Translations under genes and position numbers: made by a program
The notes under the pieces: model-generated
Seen by the model: the letters and a program-made list of their open reading frames with translations, nothing else
What the model was told of the DNA's origin: nothing
The model's database searches: none
Source: CAVQYV01 sp963718295 [NCBI: uncultured Methylomirabilota bacterium]
GTDB taxonomy: Bacteria; Methylomirabilota; Methylomirabilia; CAVQYV01
Assembly (NCBI GenBank): GCA_963718295.1
Contig: CAVQYV010000003.1
Coordinates: 496,001-560,000 of the forward strand
DNA: 64,000 bases
Reading direction: 5' to 3'
Shown: positions 27,642 through 35,865 of the stretch, piece by piece
Position numbering within the stretch: position 1 is the first letter of the stretch
Layout of the letters: each line of letters starts with the position of its first letter

Positions 27642-28882
27642 TTACTGGTGTCCCTTCTTCGGGTCCTTGTGTCCCTTCTTCGGGTCTGGGCAGATCGGGC
27701 AGTCACAAGGTTTCGGGGCAGGTGATGAATAATGCCCAGTTCTTGCCGGGGAATGGGCACTTATAGGCATCACCACACTTCATCGCGCCCCACGCAGTCT
27801 CATCTTGCCCGCAGGGCAGCATCCCTTCGATGATGACCACCTGAGCGATGATGATCTGCGCGGCTTTTTCATCTGTGCCGCATGTCACGGGTTTCAGGAT
27901 CACTGCCAGCTTCTGGCCACACCCAGGGTATGAAACCCTCCCCGCACTTCTTCGCAAGTGCTATGATTTGATCCACTCGGCACTGGGACCAGGGTCCGAG
28001 TTCAGAACTGGCTTGAGCGCAATCAATCAGTGCCCAGATTGCACGCTGCACATCCCCGTAGGTGAAATAGGTTGGATTGCCGGAGCCGTCCAGACACGCA
28101 CTCGCCTTGCCGACGAAATCCTGGTTGATGATCCAGTTGACGAGATCGAGATTTTCCGGTTTATCAACCAGGGATCCAAGCTGGCTTGTCGGATCATAGC
28201 TGGATACGACCTTGGCACAGTAGGGAGTGTTCACGTCAATATGGCCTTCGGTGTCCACACACCACCCCAAATAGGTACCATACAAGCCCCCGGGGGTAGT
28301 TATGTTGACCTGAGGAAAGTAGCTCGGTCCGCCGTCATATGGATGTTGTACGCTAAATGTTACCTGATCTCCCCCAGCATACTTGATCAGGTCCTCTGTC
28401 GAGATTACCCTCACGACTTTGGCATGAGCGGCAATGAGGGATCTGCATGGCAGATTCGAGTAAGTAGTCTCAAACGGATCCTTGCTTTTATTCTTGTAGG
28501 TGAACTTCCCCGGAATCGGATTTCCATTGGCCTGTGGAATGTCCGAGCAGGTATCGGCTACGTGTAAATGGGTCGACAGGATGGCCCACCCAGGCTCGGT
28601 AATCACATACTTCACGGTCATCGTGCCCGTGTCATCCTGAGCACAGGCGCTTTTGTCAATCTCGACCCTGCCAATTTCGTATTTCTGACCTGCGAGCAAG
28701 ACACCTGTGCAGGTGCAGGTGGGGGTGGAAGAAATCCCCGACCCTGCCTTTATCTTGACAACCGGGGCTTTCGGGGCAGGACCGCCAATCATCTCTTGAC
28801 CGCCGACCATGGCCAACCCCGAAGAAGTGACAACGGCCATGGAGACCATCAATCCAATCAGAATCCACAATACTCTCTTCAT
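27642..28882 (-). CDS. Secreted thioester-domain protein, apparently frameshifted near the C-terminus
   Basis: The N-terminal signal peptide MKRVLWILIGLMVSMAVV ends near SSGLA. The mid-protein segment TYLGWCVDTEGH, with GDVQRAIWALID 80-90 residues later, matches the Cys and Gln partners of the thioester (TED) domain, which forms an internal Cys-Gln thioester able to bind host or surface amines covalently. ATG 28882 follows AGAGGAGAGAGAAG. The main frame ends at 27869. Near 27935 the continuation SYPGCGQKLAVILKPVTC is in a second frame, and near 27725 a Pro/Cys tail ending in two DPKKGH units (stop 27642) is in a third. The two shifts mean either decay or sequencing error. Confidence 0.7.
27648..27686. 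repeat. 21-base tandem duplication
   Basis: GTGTCCCTTCTTCGGGTC occurs at 27648-27665 and 27669-27686 with a period of 21 bases. On the minus strand it encodes DPKKGHK twice, so the period keeps the frame of the proposed C-terminal tail. Confidence 0.8.
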
Positions 28883-28997
28883 CTTCTCTCTCCTCTCTTC
28901 AATGCTGGGCAGATGCCCAATCCTCTCTCTTTTTCCTGCCTCCTTCGTTGAAAGCGAAGCAGACTTCAAGGACTGCATGGACTGCACGTGCTCAATA

Positions 28998-29044
28998 GGT
29001 AGCTGCCTTACGGGAGATCTAACCCCGGCAGCTCTACCATCTCC
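28998..29044 (-). promoter_or_regulatory. Possible pseudoknotted RNA leader of the thioester gene
   Basis: In the leftward transcript, GGAGAT (29044-29039) can pair with ATCTCC (29018-29013). GGTAGAGCTGCC (29038-29027) can pair with GGCAGCTACC (29007-28998) with a 2-base bulge. The order a-b-a'-b' is an H-type pseudoknot, 116 bases upstream of ATG 28882. Its GGAGATGG start recalls fluoride riboswitches, but their inner hairpin and CTGATG segment are absent. This rests on base-pair inspection alone. Confidence 0.35.
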
Positions 29045-29630
29045 TTTCTCAAAGACGAAAAGAAACGAAAACTATCCGCACGATCTCAGTGTCTAACCTT
29101 TCAGGCTTCATTGGAAGCAGTTTTTCCGCCTTATTGTCCTGCGCCGGCGTATCAAAACCACCCTCTTGGAAGAGGGAAACGCACACCATTTTCCTTGGTA
29201 AAGATAACATATCGCCAGAGAAGATTCCGAGATTGCGAATGGAGGTTGACTTTCCATCCTGTCTTCCTTTTGGCGCTTTAGGATAGTAAGGGGGTACTAC
29301 AATGGGGGGCGGATTCGGTCGTTTCGTATGGATCGGGAAAGATGACGAAAAGAATATATGTCCGCACACCTTTTTTGTCAATCCCTCTTGCGTCTGCCGA
29401 AAAGCCATTGACATCCGGATGAGGTAAGGGTACATAGCAGCCCAAGCAATACAATGGCGGCCGAAACGGGGTGATTCCGGCCAGCTATGGGGCAAAGGGC
29501 ATTCATCGTCCCGACTGCAGAGGCATGAAAAGATAGTGATTTGCCAATCGGATGTCAACCTCGCTGCCGCACCCCTCAGCGGCCTGGTGGGGTCAGCGTT
29601 CGCGGTCCACTTTTGTCACGGGAGGTTCAT
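29045..29630. other. Intergenic, no supported gene
   Basis: A divergent gap between the thioester gene and the ThDP enzyme. A leftward frame across 29049-29558 has a Pro/Cys-rich composition with no family, SD or codon pattern of the surrounding genes, and I reject it. A GGGAGG SD at the right edge serves TTG 29631. Confidence 0.45.
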
Positions 29631-31322
29631 TTGAAAAGCGGAAATCGATGCAGGATGTCTGGGGCGAGGTTCATCGCCGAGACCGTCCAAGGTTATGGCA
29701 TTACCCATGTCTTCTGGGTGGAGACGATTCTGAGACGAACCCTGGTGGAGATGGAGGCCGTCGGGATTCGCCGGGTGCTGACCCACTCCGAAAAAGCCGC
29801 CGCCTACATGGCGGATGGGTACGCCCGGGCGAGCGGCCGGCCTTCGCTGTGCATGGCCCAATCGGTGGGGGCCGCCAATCTCGCCGCGGGCCTTCAGGAT
29901 GGCTTCCTCGGCAGCTCCCCCATCATCGCCCTCACCGGGTTCAAGCCCCCTCTGGCCCAGTATCGCCATGCCTATCAGGAGATCCTCCACCAGGCCATGT
30001 TCGATCCGGTCACCAAATGGAATGTCCGGGTGGACACCATCGAGCAACTGCCCTATCTGCTCCGACAGGCCTTTCGGGAGGCGACCTCGGGGGCTCCCGG
30101 GCCGGTACACCTGGACCTGTTGGGCTTTGCCGGAGAGCTGATCGAGGGCGCCGAGGCGGACCTGGAGGTGATTGTCGAGGAACCATTCACCCATTGCCCG
30201 GCCTTCCGTCCCGAGCCGGATGGGGGGCTGATCGAGGAGGCCGCCGGGCTGCTGGAGGCCGCGAAGCGGCCGGTGATCGTAGCGGGCGGAGGGGCGATCG
30301 CCTCCTCGGCAGGACCCGAGATCTTGACCCTGGCCGAGGGGCTCTCTATCCCGGTCGCCACCTCCCTGACCGGAAAGGGAGTGATCCCCGATTCCCATCC
30401 TTTGAGCGTCGGCGTGGTCGGCTCCTATTCCCAGGGGGCCGCCAACCGCATCGTCTCCCAGGCAGACCTGGTCCTGTTCATCGGCAGCCACACGGGGGAT
30501 CAGGTGACCCACGGCTGGACGGTGCCTCCACCTGGAACCCCGGTGATCCAGATCGACATCGACCCCCGGGAGCTGGGGAGGAGCTATCCCAATCGCGTAC
30601 CCCTCCTCGGAGATGCCAAGGCCACGGCCCGTCGGCTGGCGGAGGCGGTCCGTCCCGAGGGCGCGGCCAGTGGATGGGCGGATCACGCCCGCAAGCTCGT
30701 CCAGGAGCAAAGATCCGAGGCACAGCAGCTGCAAGGATCCGACGCCATCCCCGTCCGCCCGGAGCGGCTGTGCAAGGAGCTGACCGATTTCCTTCCCGCC
30801 GATTCCATCCTGGTCGTTGACACGGGGTTCGCCGCCGTCTGGGCGGGGACGAGGGTCTACCTCACCCATCCGGGGCAGCGCTTCATCCGATGTGCCGGCT
30901 CGCTGGGATGGTCGTTTCCCGCCGCTTTGGGGGTCAAATGCGCCGCACCGGAGCGGCCGGTGATCTGTTTCACCGGAGATGGCGGCCTCTGGTATCATTT
31001 GAGTGAGCTGGAGACTGCCTCCCGGTGCGATATCAAGACCGTGACCGTGGTGAACAACAACCACGGGCTGGGCCAGTGCTGGGCGCTTATCAAGTCCGTC
31101 TACGGGAATCGGCCCGGGAAGTGGGAGGAGATGACCCGGTTTCGAGGGGCGAGCTTCGCCCGGATCGCCGAGGAGATGGGATGTCTCGGCATTTTAGTGG
31201 AGAGACCGGCAGAGATCCGCGGAGCCCTGGAGAGGGCCCTCCAGGCGGATCGGCCCGCGGTGGTAGAGATCATCACCGACCCGGAAGCTGATCCTGCACC
31301 CCCGTGGGCACCCCGGTGGTGA
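29631..31322 (+). CDS. Thiamine-diphosphate-dependent enzyme (acetolactate synthase-like)
   Basis: A 563-aa ThDP enzyme with the three-domain acetolactate synthase architecture. The catalytic Glu is in THSEKAAAYMADGYAR, the central domain contains GVVGSYSQGAANRI, and the C-terminal ThDP/Mg motif is GDGGLWYHLSELETAS ending VVNNNHG. It decarboxylates a 2-keto acid, and possibly ligates it. It lacks features specific enough to call ALS, glyoxylate carboligase or oxalyl-CoA decarboxylase. The start TTG 29631 has an ideal GGGAGG SD; ATG 29655 is the alternative. The neighbouring glyoxylate-type aminotransferase and GlcDF pair point to glyoxylate or 2-hydroxy-acid metabolism. Confidence 0.87.
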   Translation: MKSGNRCRMSGARFIAETVQGYGITHVFWVETILRRTLVEMEAVGIRRVLTHSEKAAAYMADGYARASGRPSLCMAQSVGAANLAAGLQDGFLGSSPIIALTGFKPPLAQYRHAYQEILHQAMFDPVTKWNVRVDTIEQLPYLLRQAFREATSGAPGPVHLDLLGFAGELIEGAEADLEVIVEEPFTHCPAFRPEPDGGLIEEAAGLLEAAKRPVIVAGGGAIASSAGPEILTLAEGLSIPVATSLTGKGVIPDSHPLSVGVVGSYSQGAANRIVSQADLVLFIGSHTGDQVTHGWTVPPPGTPVIQIDIDPRELGRSYPNRVPLLGDAKATARRLAEAVRPEGAASGWADHARKLVQEQRSEAQQLQGSDAIPVRPERLCKELTDFLPADSILVVDTGFAAVWAGTRVYLTHPGQRFIRCAGSLGWSFPAALGVKCAAPERPVICFTGDGGLWYHLSELETASRCDIKTVTVVNNNHGLGQCWALIKSVYGNRPGKWEEMTRFRGASFARIAEEMGCLGILVERPAEIRGALERALQADRPAVVEIITDPEADPAPPWAPRW

Positions 31323-31764
31323 CGCGGCATCAGGGGCAGGGCCGGAAGGGAACCTGGGGACGCTTCGCAATGGCACGCCCGCGGGGAGCCATCTGCTCAG
31401 GGGATTGTCAGCAGACATCGGTTCGAATCCACACTCCTTTTTGTTCCTGTTTATTTCTGTTTGTTCCCGCCAGGGGTTTCAGGCAGGGTCAAACCTGAGC
31501 TGGAGAGCAGATCCTCTCCGGCCTGCCCTTTACTCCTTTGAGCCTTTCTTGTCCATTTCTCTTTGCCGGAGTCTTTTGGCCCGAGTATCCCTCGCACAGC
31601 GCATGCCGTTGGGCAGGCCAGGTTGACGATCACCGATGCCCTCCATCCCCTCTTGCAGGCAAAGATAAAGGCTCGGCCGTCCGGGGAAAGGTTGACTTTT
31701 TCCTTTGAGACCATTATGAATGGGCGGATACAAGTTGGCAACAAAGGCAGCAAGGAGGTGCTGG
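31323..31764 (+). promoter_or_regulatory. Intergenic with promoter for the aminotransferase operon
   Basis: TTGACT (31692-31697), 17 bases and TATGAA (31715-31720) form a good promoter, followed by SD AAGGAGGTG and ATG 31765. The earlier part (31380-31450) holds a GGTTCGAATCC word like a tRNA T-loop, but no stems form around it. No coding sequence is supported. Confidence 0.6.
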
Positions 31765-32949
31765 ATGGGTTTGAACAGGGGACGCCATTTTCTGCAGATC
31801 CCGGGGCCGACGAACGTGCCCGACCGGATCCTGCGCGCGATGAGCCAGCCTACGATCGACCACCGGGGGGCGGAATTCGCGCGGCTCGCCCGGGGGGTCA
31901 TGGAGGGCCTGCAACAGGTGTTCCGGACCTCGGGTCCGGTCGTGATCTATCCCTCCTCGGGGACCGGAGCCTGGGAGGCGGCGCTGGTGAACACCCTGTC
32001 TCCAGGGGATCGGGTGTTGATGTTCGAGACCGGCCATTTCGCCACGCTGTGGCGGAACGTGGCAGCCCGAATCGGTCTGGAGGTAGATTTCGTGCCCGGC
32101 GATTGGCGCCACGGCGTGGATCCTGCGGCCCTCGAAGCGAAACTCCGAGAGGATCGATCCCGTGCGATCAAGGCGGTGGCGGTAGTGCACAACGAAACCT
32201 CCACCGGCGTGACCAGCCGGCTGGCGGAGGTTCGCAAGGGCATGGATGCCGTGGGACACCCGGCGCTGCTCATGGCGGATACCATCTCCTCGCTTGCCTC
32301 CAACGATTACCGGCAGGACGAGTGGGGCGTGGATGTGGCCGTGGGATCTTCTCAGAAGGGCCTGATGTTGCCGCCCGGCCTCGGCCTGAACGCCATCAGC
32401 GAAAAGGCCCTGGCGGCCTCCAAGTCGGCGCGCCTCCCGAGATCGTACTGGGATTGGGAGGCCATGCTCAAAGACAGCCAGGCCGGCTTCTTCCCCTACA
32501 CCCCGGCGACGAATCTGCTCTACGGCCTGCGCGAGGCCATTGCAATGCTGCTCGAAGAAGGCCTGGAGAACGTCTTTGCCCGCCATAGCCGACACGGGGA
32601 GGCCACCCGGCGTGCGGCCCAGGCCTGGGGCCTGGAGCTGGTCCCCCTGAATCCGGAAGAGTATAGTAGCTCCGTGACGGCCGTGATGATGCCGGAGGGA
32701 TACGATGCCGACGCTCTGCGGAAGGTCATCCTGGAACGATTCAATATGTCCCTGGGCGCGGGCCTGGGAAAACTGAAAGGGAAGATATTCCGCATCGGCC
32801 ATCTGGGCGACTTCAACGACCTGATGCTTGCTGGAGCACTGAGCGGGGTAGAGATGGGCCTTGCCGTTTCGGGGGTCCCCTTCCGGAAGGGGGGCGTGGC
32901 CGCGGCGCTGGAGTATCTGTCCACGGAGGGATCCTATGGAGATCGATAA
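31765..32949 (+). CDS. Class V aminotransferase (serine/alanine-glyoxylate type)
   Basis: A 394-aa PLP enzyme of the AGT/SGAT group. QIPGPTNVPDRILRAM and DHRGAEFARL open the fold, PSSGTGAWEAAL is the small phosphate-binding region, HNETSTGV the substrate loop, and AVGSSQKGLMLPPGL carries the Schiff-base lysine. The group moves amino groups onto glyoxylate or, in some bacteria, handles sulfonated or purine-derived amino acids. ATG 31765 with AAGGAGGTG is certain. It overlaps the ferredoxin-like gene by 14 bases, so expression is coupled. Confidence 0.92.
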   Translation: MGLNRGRHFLQIPGPTNVPDRILRAMSQPTIDHRGAEFARLARGVMEGLQQVFRTSGPVVIYPSSGTGAWEAALVNTLSPGDRVLMFETGHFATLWRNVAARIGLEVDFVPGDWRHGVDPAALEAKLREDRSRAIKAVAVVHNETSTGVTSRLAEVRKGMDAVGHPALLMADTISSLASNDYRQDEWGVDVAVGSSQKGLMLPPGLGLNAISEKALAASKSARLPRSYWDWEAMLKDSQAGFFPYTPATNLLYGLREAIAMLLEEGLENVFARHSRHGEATRRAAQAWGLELVPLNPEEYSSSVTAVMMPEGYDADALRKVILERFNMSLGAGLGKLKGKIFRIGHLGDFNDLMLAGALSGVEMGLAVSGVPFRKGGVAAALEYLSTEGSYGDR

Positions 32950-33748
32950 GCGCAGATGCGTGGCGTGCAGTAACTGCGTCCCCGTCTGTCCCATGGGGGC
33001 GATCTACGTGGACCCGGCCTCCAACCGGGCGACAGTGAACCTGGACGAGTGCGTCGAGTGCTTCGCCTGCTACCAGGGGATGAGCAAGGAGCACTTGAAT
33101 CCAACCCTGGTCCGGGCCATCCGGGGCTTGCTCAAGCTCCTGCGCGTCCGCTTCGAGCCTGAGCCGGATGTGTGCCCCACGGATGCCCTTGCTCCCCAGG
33201 AGCTCACCTGGCCGCGGATCGTGCGCCGCGCCTTCAGCGATCCCCTGGTGCCCCACGAGTCCACGGGGGTCCACGGCCGGGGGACGGAAGAGGTGAAGAC
33301 CAACGACGTGACCGGCCGAGTGAGTCAGGGCGAGGCCGGCTTCACCATTGAGTTCGGCCGGCCCGGGGTGGGGGTTTGTTTCCGAGACATCCAGACGATG
33401 ACCCGCGCCCTTGCCCCCTTGCCCATCGCCTTCGAAAAGAAAAATCCCGTTTTCAGCCTGATGTCCGATCCTGCTACCGGGGCCATCCGCGAAGACATCC
33501 TGAACGAGAAGGTCCTCTCTGCGATCCTGGAGCTGAAGACCAAGCTGGAGCACGTGCCGCAGGTCTTGCGGGTGGTCGAGGAGGTTGCACCCACCCTGAA
33601 GACCATCGTGTCCATCGGGGTATCTACGCGCTGCGATGCGCAGGGGGACAACCTGTTGGAACCCTTGCTCGAGGATGAAGGCTTCCTGGTCTATCGTGGA
33701 AAAACCAACCTGGGATTGGGCCGGCGGCCATCGGTCACGGCGAGCTGA
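32936..33748 (+). CDS. 4Fe-4S ferredoxin-domain protein
   Basis: A 270-aa protein with an N-terminal ferredoxin module: CVACSNCVPVCPMGAIY binds one 4Fe-4S cluster, and a second, incomplete set reads CVECFACYQG. A later VCPTDALAP may complete the second cluster. The remaining ~170 residues (GFTIEFGRPGVGVCFRDIQT, STRCDAQGDNLLEPLL) belong to no family I recognise. Starting inside the aminotransferase gene, it probably delivers electrons to, or regulates, a partner in the same pathway. Confidence 0.8.
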   Translation: MEIDKRRCVACSNCVPVCPMGAIYVDPASNRATVNLDECVECFACYQGMSKEHLNPTLVRAIRGLLKLLRVRFEPEPDVCPTDALAPQELTWPRIVRRAFSDPLVPHESTGVHGRGTEEVKTNDVTGRVSQGEAGFTIEFGRPGVGVCFRDIQTMTRALAPLPIAFEKKNPVFSLMSDPATGAIREDILNEKVLSAILELKTKLEHVPQVLRVVEEVAPTLKTIVSIGVSTRCDAQGDNLLEPLLEDEGFLVYRGKTNLGLGRRPSVTAS

Positions 33749-33784
33749 CCAGGAACCTCAGAGGGAAAAGGGAGGGAAGTGCGA

Positions 33785-34459
33785 ATGACCAATACCTTAC
33801 ACCGATTCGGCGCCCGGGAGACCTTCCAGGACGATTACATTATCTTCGCCATGGCGGCCCGGGGAATCAATGACGAGGACGCGCCGGCCAAACTCCGGGA
33901 GTTTCTGCGCCTGGCCCTGAAACACCACCCCATCAATATCGGAAACTCCCTCAAAGGAGGGCTCTATCGGGCCTCCCCCTCGCTCACCCCCTTGGCCCAC
34001 TGGCGCCGCACAGATCCAGTGGACCCCGAGGAGGTGGTCAGGGGCATCGACAGCTGCACCTCAGTGGCGGCGGTCTTCAACCAGCCCGCGGATCTGGAGG
34101 CCTTCCTGGTAGATCTGCGAAAGGCCGACCTGGGGATTTCCATCAACATCAGCTCCCTGACGGAGGAGGCGCGTTCCTGCTGCCAGCGGGCCGGGATCAC
34201 GCGCCATAGTGTGGCTTACTCCCTGGGATTCCACGGCGACCTGAACCTGCTGCCGGATCGCCATGTCCTGGAGCTTTCCACCATGTGCGGCCACGGGATG
34301 GTGTCTCACAACCTGGCCAGGAAGATGATGGACCTGGTGAGAGAGGGACGTCGGACTCCGCAGCAGGCCTCAGTCTGTATGGCCCGCTTCTGCACCTGTG
34401 GGGTTTTCAATCCCACCCGGGCCGTGCGCATCCTGGAGGAGGCGCGGGTGGGAAGATAA
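33785..34459 (+). CDS. Unrecognised Cys-containing protein
   Basis: A 224-aa soluble protein with no signal peptide and no family I can name. The C-terminal third is the most striking: MCGHGMVSHNLARKMM, then ASVCMARFCTCGVFNPTRA, giving C and CxxxxCxC groups that could hold a metal or Fe-S cluster. ATG 33785 has AGGGAGG at good spacing, whereas GTG six bases earlier is too close. It follows the ferredoxin-like gene by 36 bases in the same direction, so a shared redox role is likely. It may be a new enzyme subunit or an accessory factor. Confidence 0.7.
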   Translation: MTNTLHRFGARETFQDDYIIFAMAARGINDEDAPAKLREFLRLALKHHPINIGNSLKGGLYRASPSLTPLAHWRRTDPVDPEEVVRGIDSCTSVAAVFNQPADLEAFLVDLRKADLGISINISSLTEEARSCCQRAGITRHSVAYSLGFHGDLNLLPDRHVLELSTMCGHGMVSHNLARKMMDLVREGRRTPQQASVCMARFCTCGVFNPTRAVRILEEARVGR

Positions 34460-34611
34460 AGGGCTGTCCTGGACGGATGAATCGCCGGCGGGTCGATGAA
34501 GGACCGCTCGGGGCGAGGCGAGGGGTAGGCCGGGCCCCGCGTTGAGGGCACATCTTGGGAGATCCGCTCCTGCCTGGACGCGAGGGTGGGAGCGAAAAGA
34601 ACCGATGGAAC

Positions 34612-35865
34612 CTACTTGGGAGTGAGAACCCTGGCCTCGCGGTAGGAGGCCGCTAACACCTCCGCCAGGTGCACAACCCGAGCCTGGCTTTGCGCCCGGA
34701 ACAGACCATTGGCCAGATGGAGCATGCATCCCGGGCACGCTGTGGCCACCGTGTCGGCCCCCGTTTCCATCAGGGCATGGACCTTGGTGAGGCCAATTTC
34801 ATCCGATAGGGCTGGGTAGCTCAGGCTGAAAGTCCCACCGAAGCCACAGCATTGATCGGGGTCAGAGACGTCCTGAAAGGATATCCCCGGGATATTCTGC
34901 AAGAGCCGGCGCGGCTGATCTTGAATCCCCTGGGCCTTGCGCAGATGGCAGGGATCATGGTAGGTGATGCGGCCTCTTAGCCTGCCGCGGGGAGGCTGAA
35001 ACGGGATGTGATCTGCGAGGAACTCGGCAAAGTCGTAGATCCGGACAGGCAGCTCCGGCTGGTAGTATTCCTTCAGGGTGGAGCCACAGCTGGCACAGGC
35101 TGCTACGATGGCTTCACACTCCGTTGCCCGCAGGACTTTGAGGTTTTGCTCCCGTAATCGATCAAAGGTCTCCCGGTCTCCTGCCGCCAGAGCAGGCAGG
35201 CCACAGCAGATCTGATCCTTGGGAACCATCGCTTCCACCCGATTCTGCCCGAGCACCTCGATCACCGCCCGCCCCACCCTGGGATAGGCGTAACCGATCA
35301 TGCATCCCGCAAAAAACGCCACCCTCTGCTCGCCGCCGGGCACCTCCCCCGCCTTCGCAACGGCCAGGGCCGTATGGATCGTCCAGCCATTGAGATTGGG
35401 CACCAGGCGCTTTCCCACCAGGGGCAAACGAAGCCTGGGCAGCCGGTACTCACCCCCGAAGACCCGACCTCCGATCAGACCCTGGATGCGGGAGGCGGCG
35501 GGAAGGAAGATCCGAAGCCGGTTCGCGTGGGGGAAGAGCCAGCGAGTCAGGATCCTCTTCTGGAGCGGGATGCCTCGCAGCCCGGCCAGCCGCTCCCGTG
35601 CGGCCAGAATGATGCGCTCTACATGGACCCCGCTCGGGCACTCCCGGAAACAGGCCCGGCAGAGGGAGCACTGATCGATCTTTTCGGCCAGCCGGTCGTC
35701 TGGCTCGATCCTTCCCTCCAGGAGCGCCCGGACCAGGGCAATCCGTCCCCGGGGGGAATCGCTTTCCACGCCCTTGGCCAAGAAGACCGGGCAGACGGAT
35801 CGGCACTGGCCGCACCGGACACACGGCATCAACTCGGCGGCCAGATCAGCAGGAGCCGTGTTCAC
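34612..35865 (-). CDS. glcF: Glycolate oxidase iron-sulfur subunit GlcF-like
   Basis: A 417-aa protein with two N-terminal 4Fe-4S motifs (CVRCGQCRSVCP and CSLCRACFRECPSG) and two CCG domains (AGCMIGYAYP...ICCGLPALAAG and YHDPCHLRK...CCGFGG). This is the GlcF/HdrD-type subunit that carries electrons from the FAD subunit to quinone or a membrane partner. It overlaps the end of glcD by 4 bases, so the pair is coupled. D-lactate or another 2-hydroxy acid is as likely a substrate as glycolate. Confidence 0.92.
   Translation of the reverse strand: MNTAPADLAAELMPCVRCGQCRSVCPVFLAKGVESDSPRGRIALVRALLEGRIEPDDRLAEKIDQCSLCRACFRECPSGVHVERIILAARERLAGLRGIPLQKRILTRWLFPHANRLRIFLPAASRIQGLIGGRVFGGEYRLPRLRLPLVGKRLVPNLNGWTIHTALAVAKAGEVPGGEQRVAFFAGCMIGYAYPRVGRAVIEVLGQNRVEAMVPKDQICCGLPALAAGDRETFDRLREQNLKVLRATECEAIVAACASCGSTLKEYYQPELPVRIYDFAEFLADHIPFQPPRGRLRGRITYHDPCHLRKAQGIQDQPRRLLQNIPGISFQDVSDPDQCCGFGGTFSLSYPALSDEIGLTKVHALMETGADTVATACPGCMLHLANGLFRAQSQARVVHLAEVLAASYREARVLTPK

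Noticed and set aside
28998-29044. Fluoride riboswitch, suggested by GGAGATGG
   Set aside because: The internal hairpin and conserved CTGATG segment of that class are missing. It is kept only as an unassigned pseudoknot candidate.
29049-29558. 169-codon leftward frame between the thioester and ThDP genes
   Set aside because: No SD, no recognisable domain, unusual Pro/Cys composition, and it covers the putative leader of the thioester gene.
29616-31064. 482-codon leftward frame opposite the ThDP enzyme
   Set aside because: It is the antisense of a clearly conserved gene in GC-rich DNA. Similar long shadows lie opposite gltX, cysNC, glcD and manC.
31385-31440. tRNA-like T-loop word GGTTCGAATCC
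   Set aside because: Flanking bases do not form T, anticodon or acceptor stems and there is no CCA, so it is neither a tRNA nor a clear tRNA fragment.
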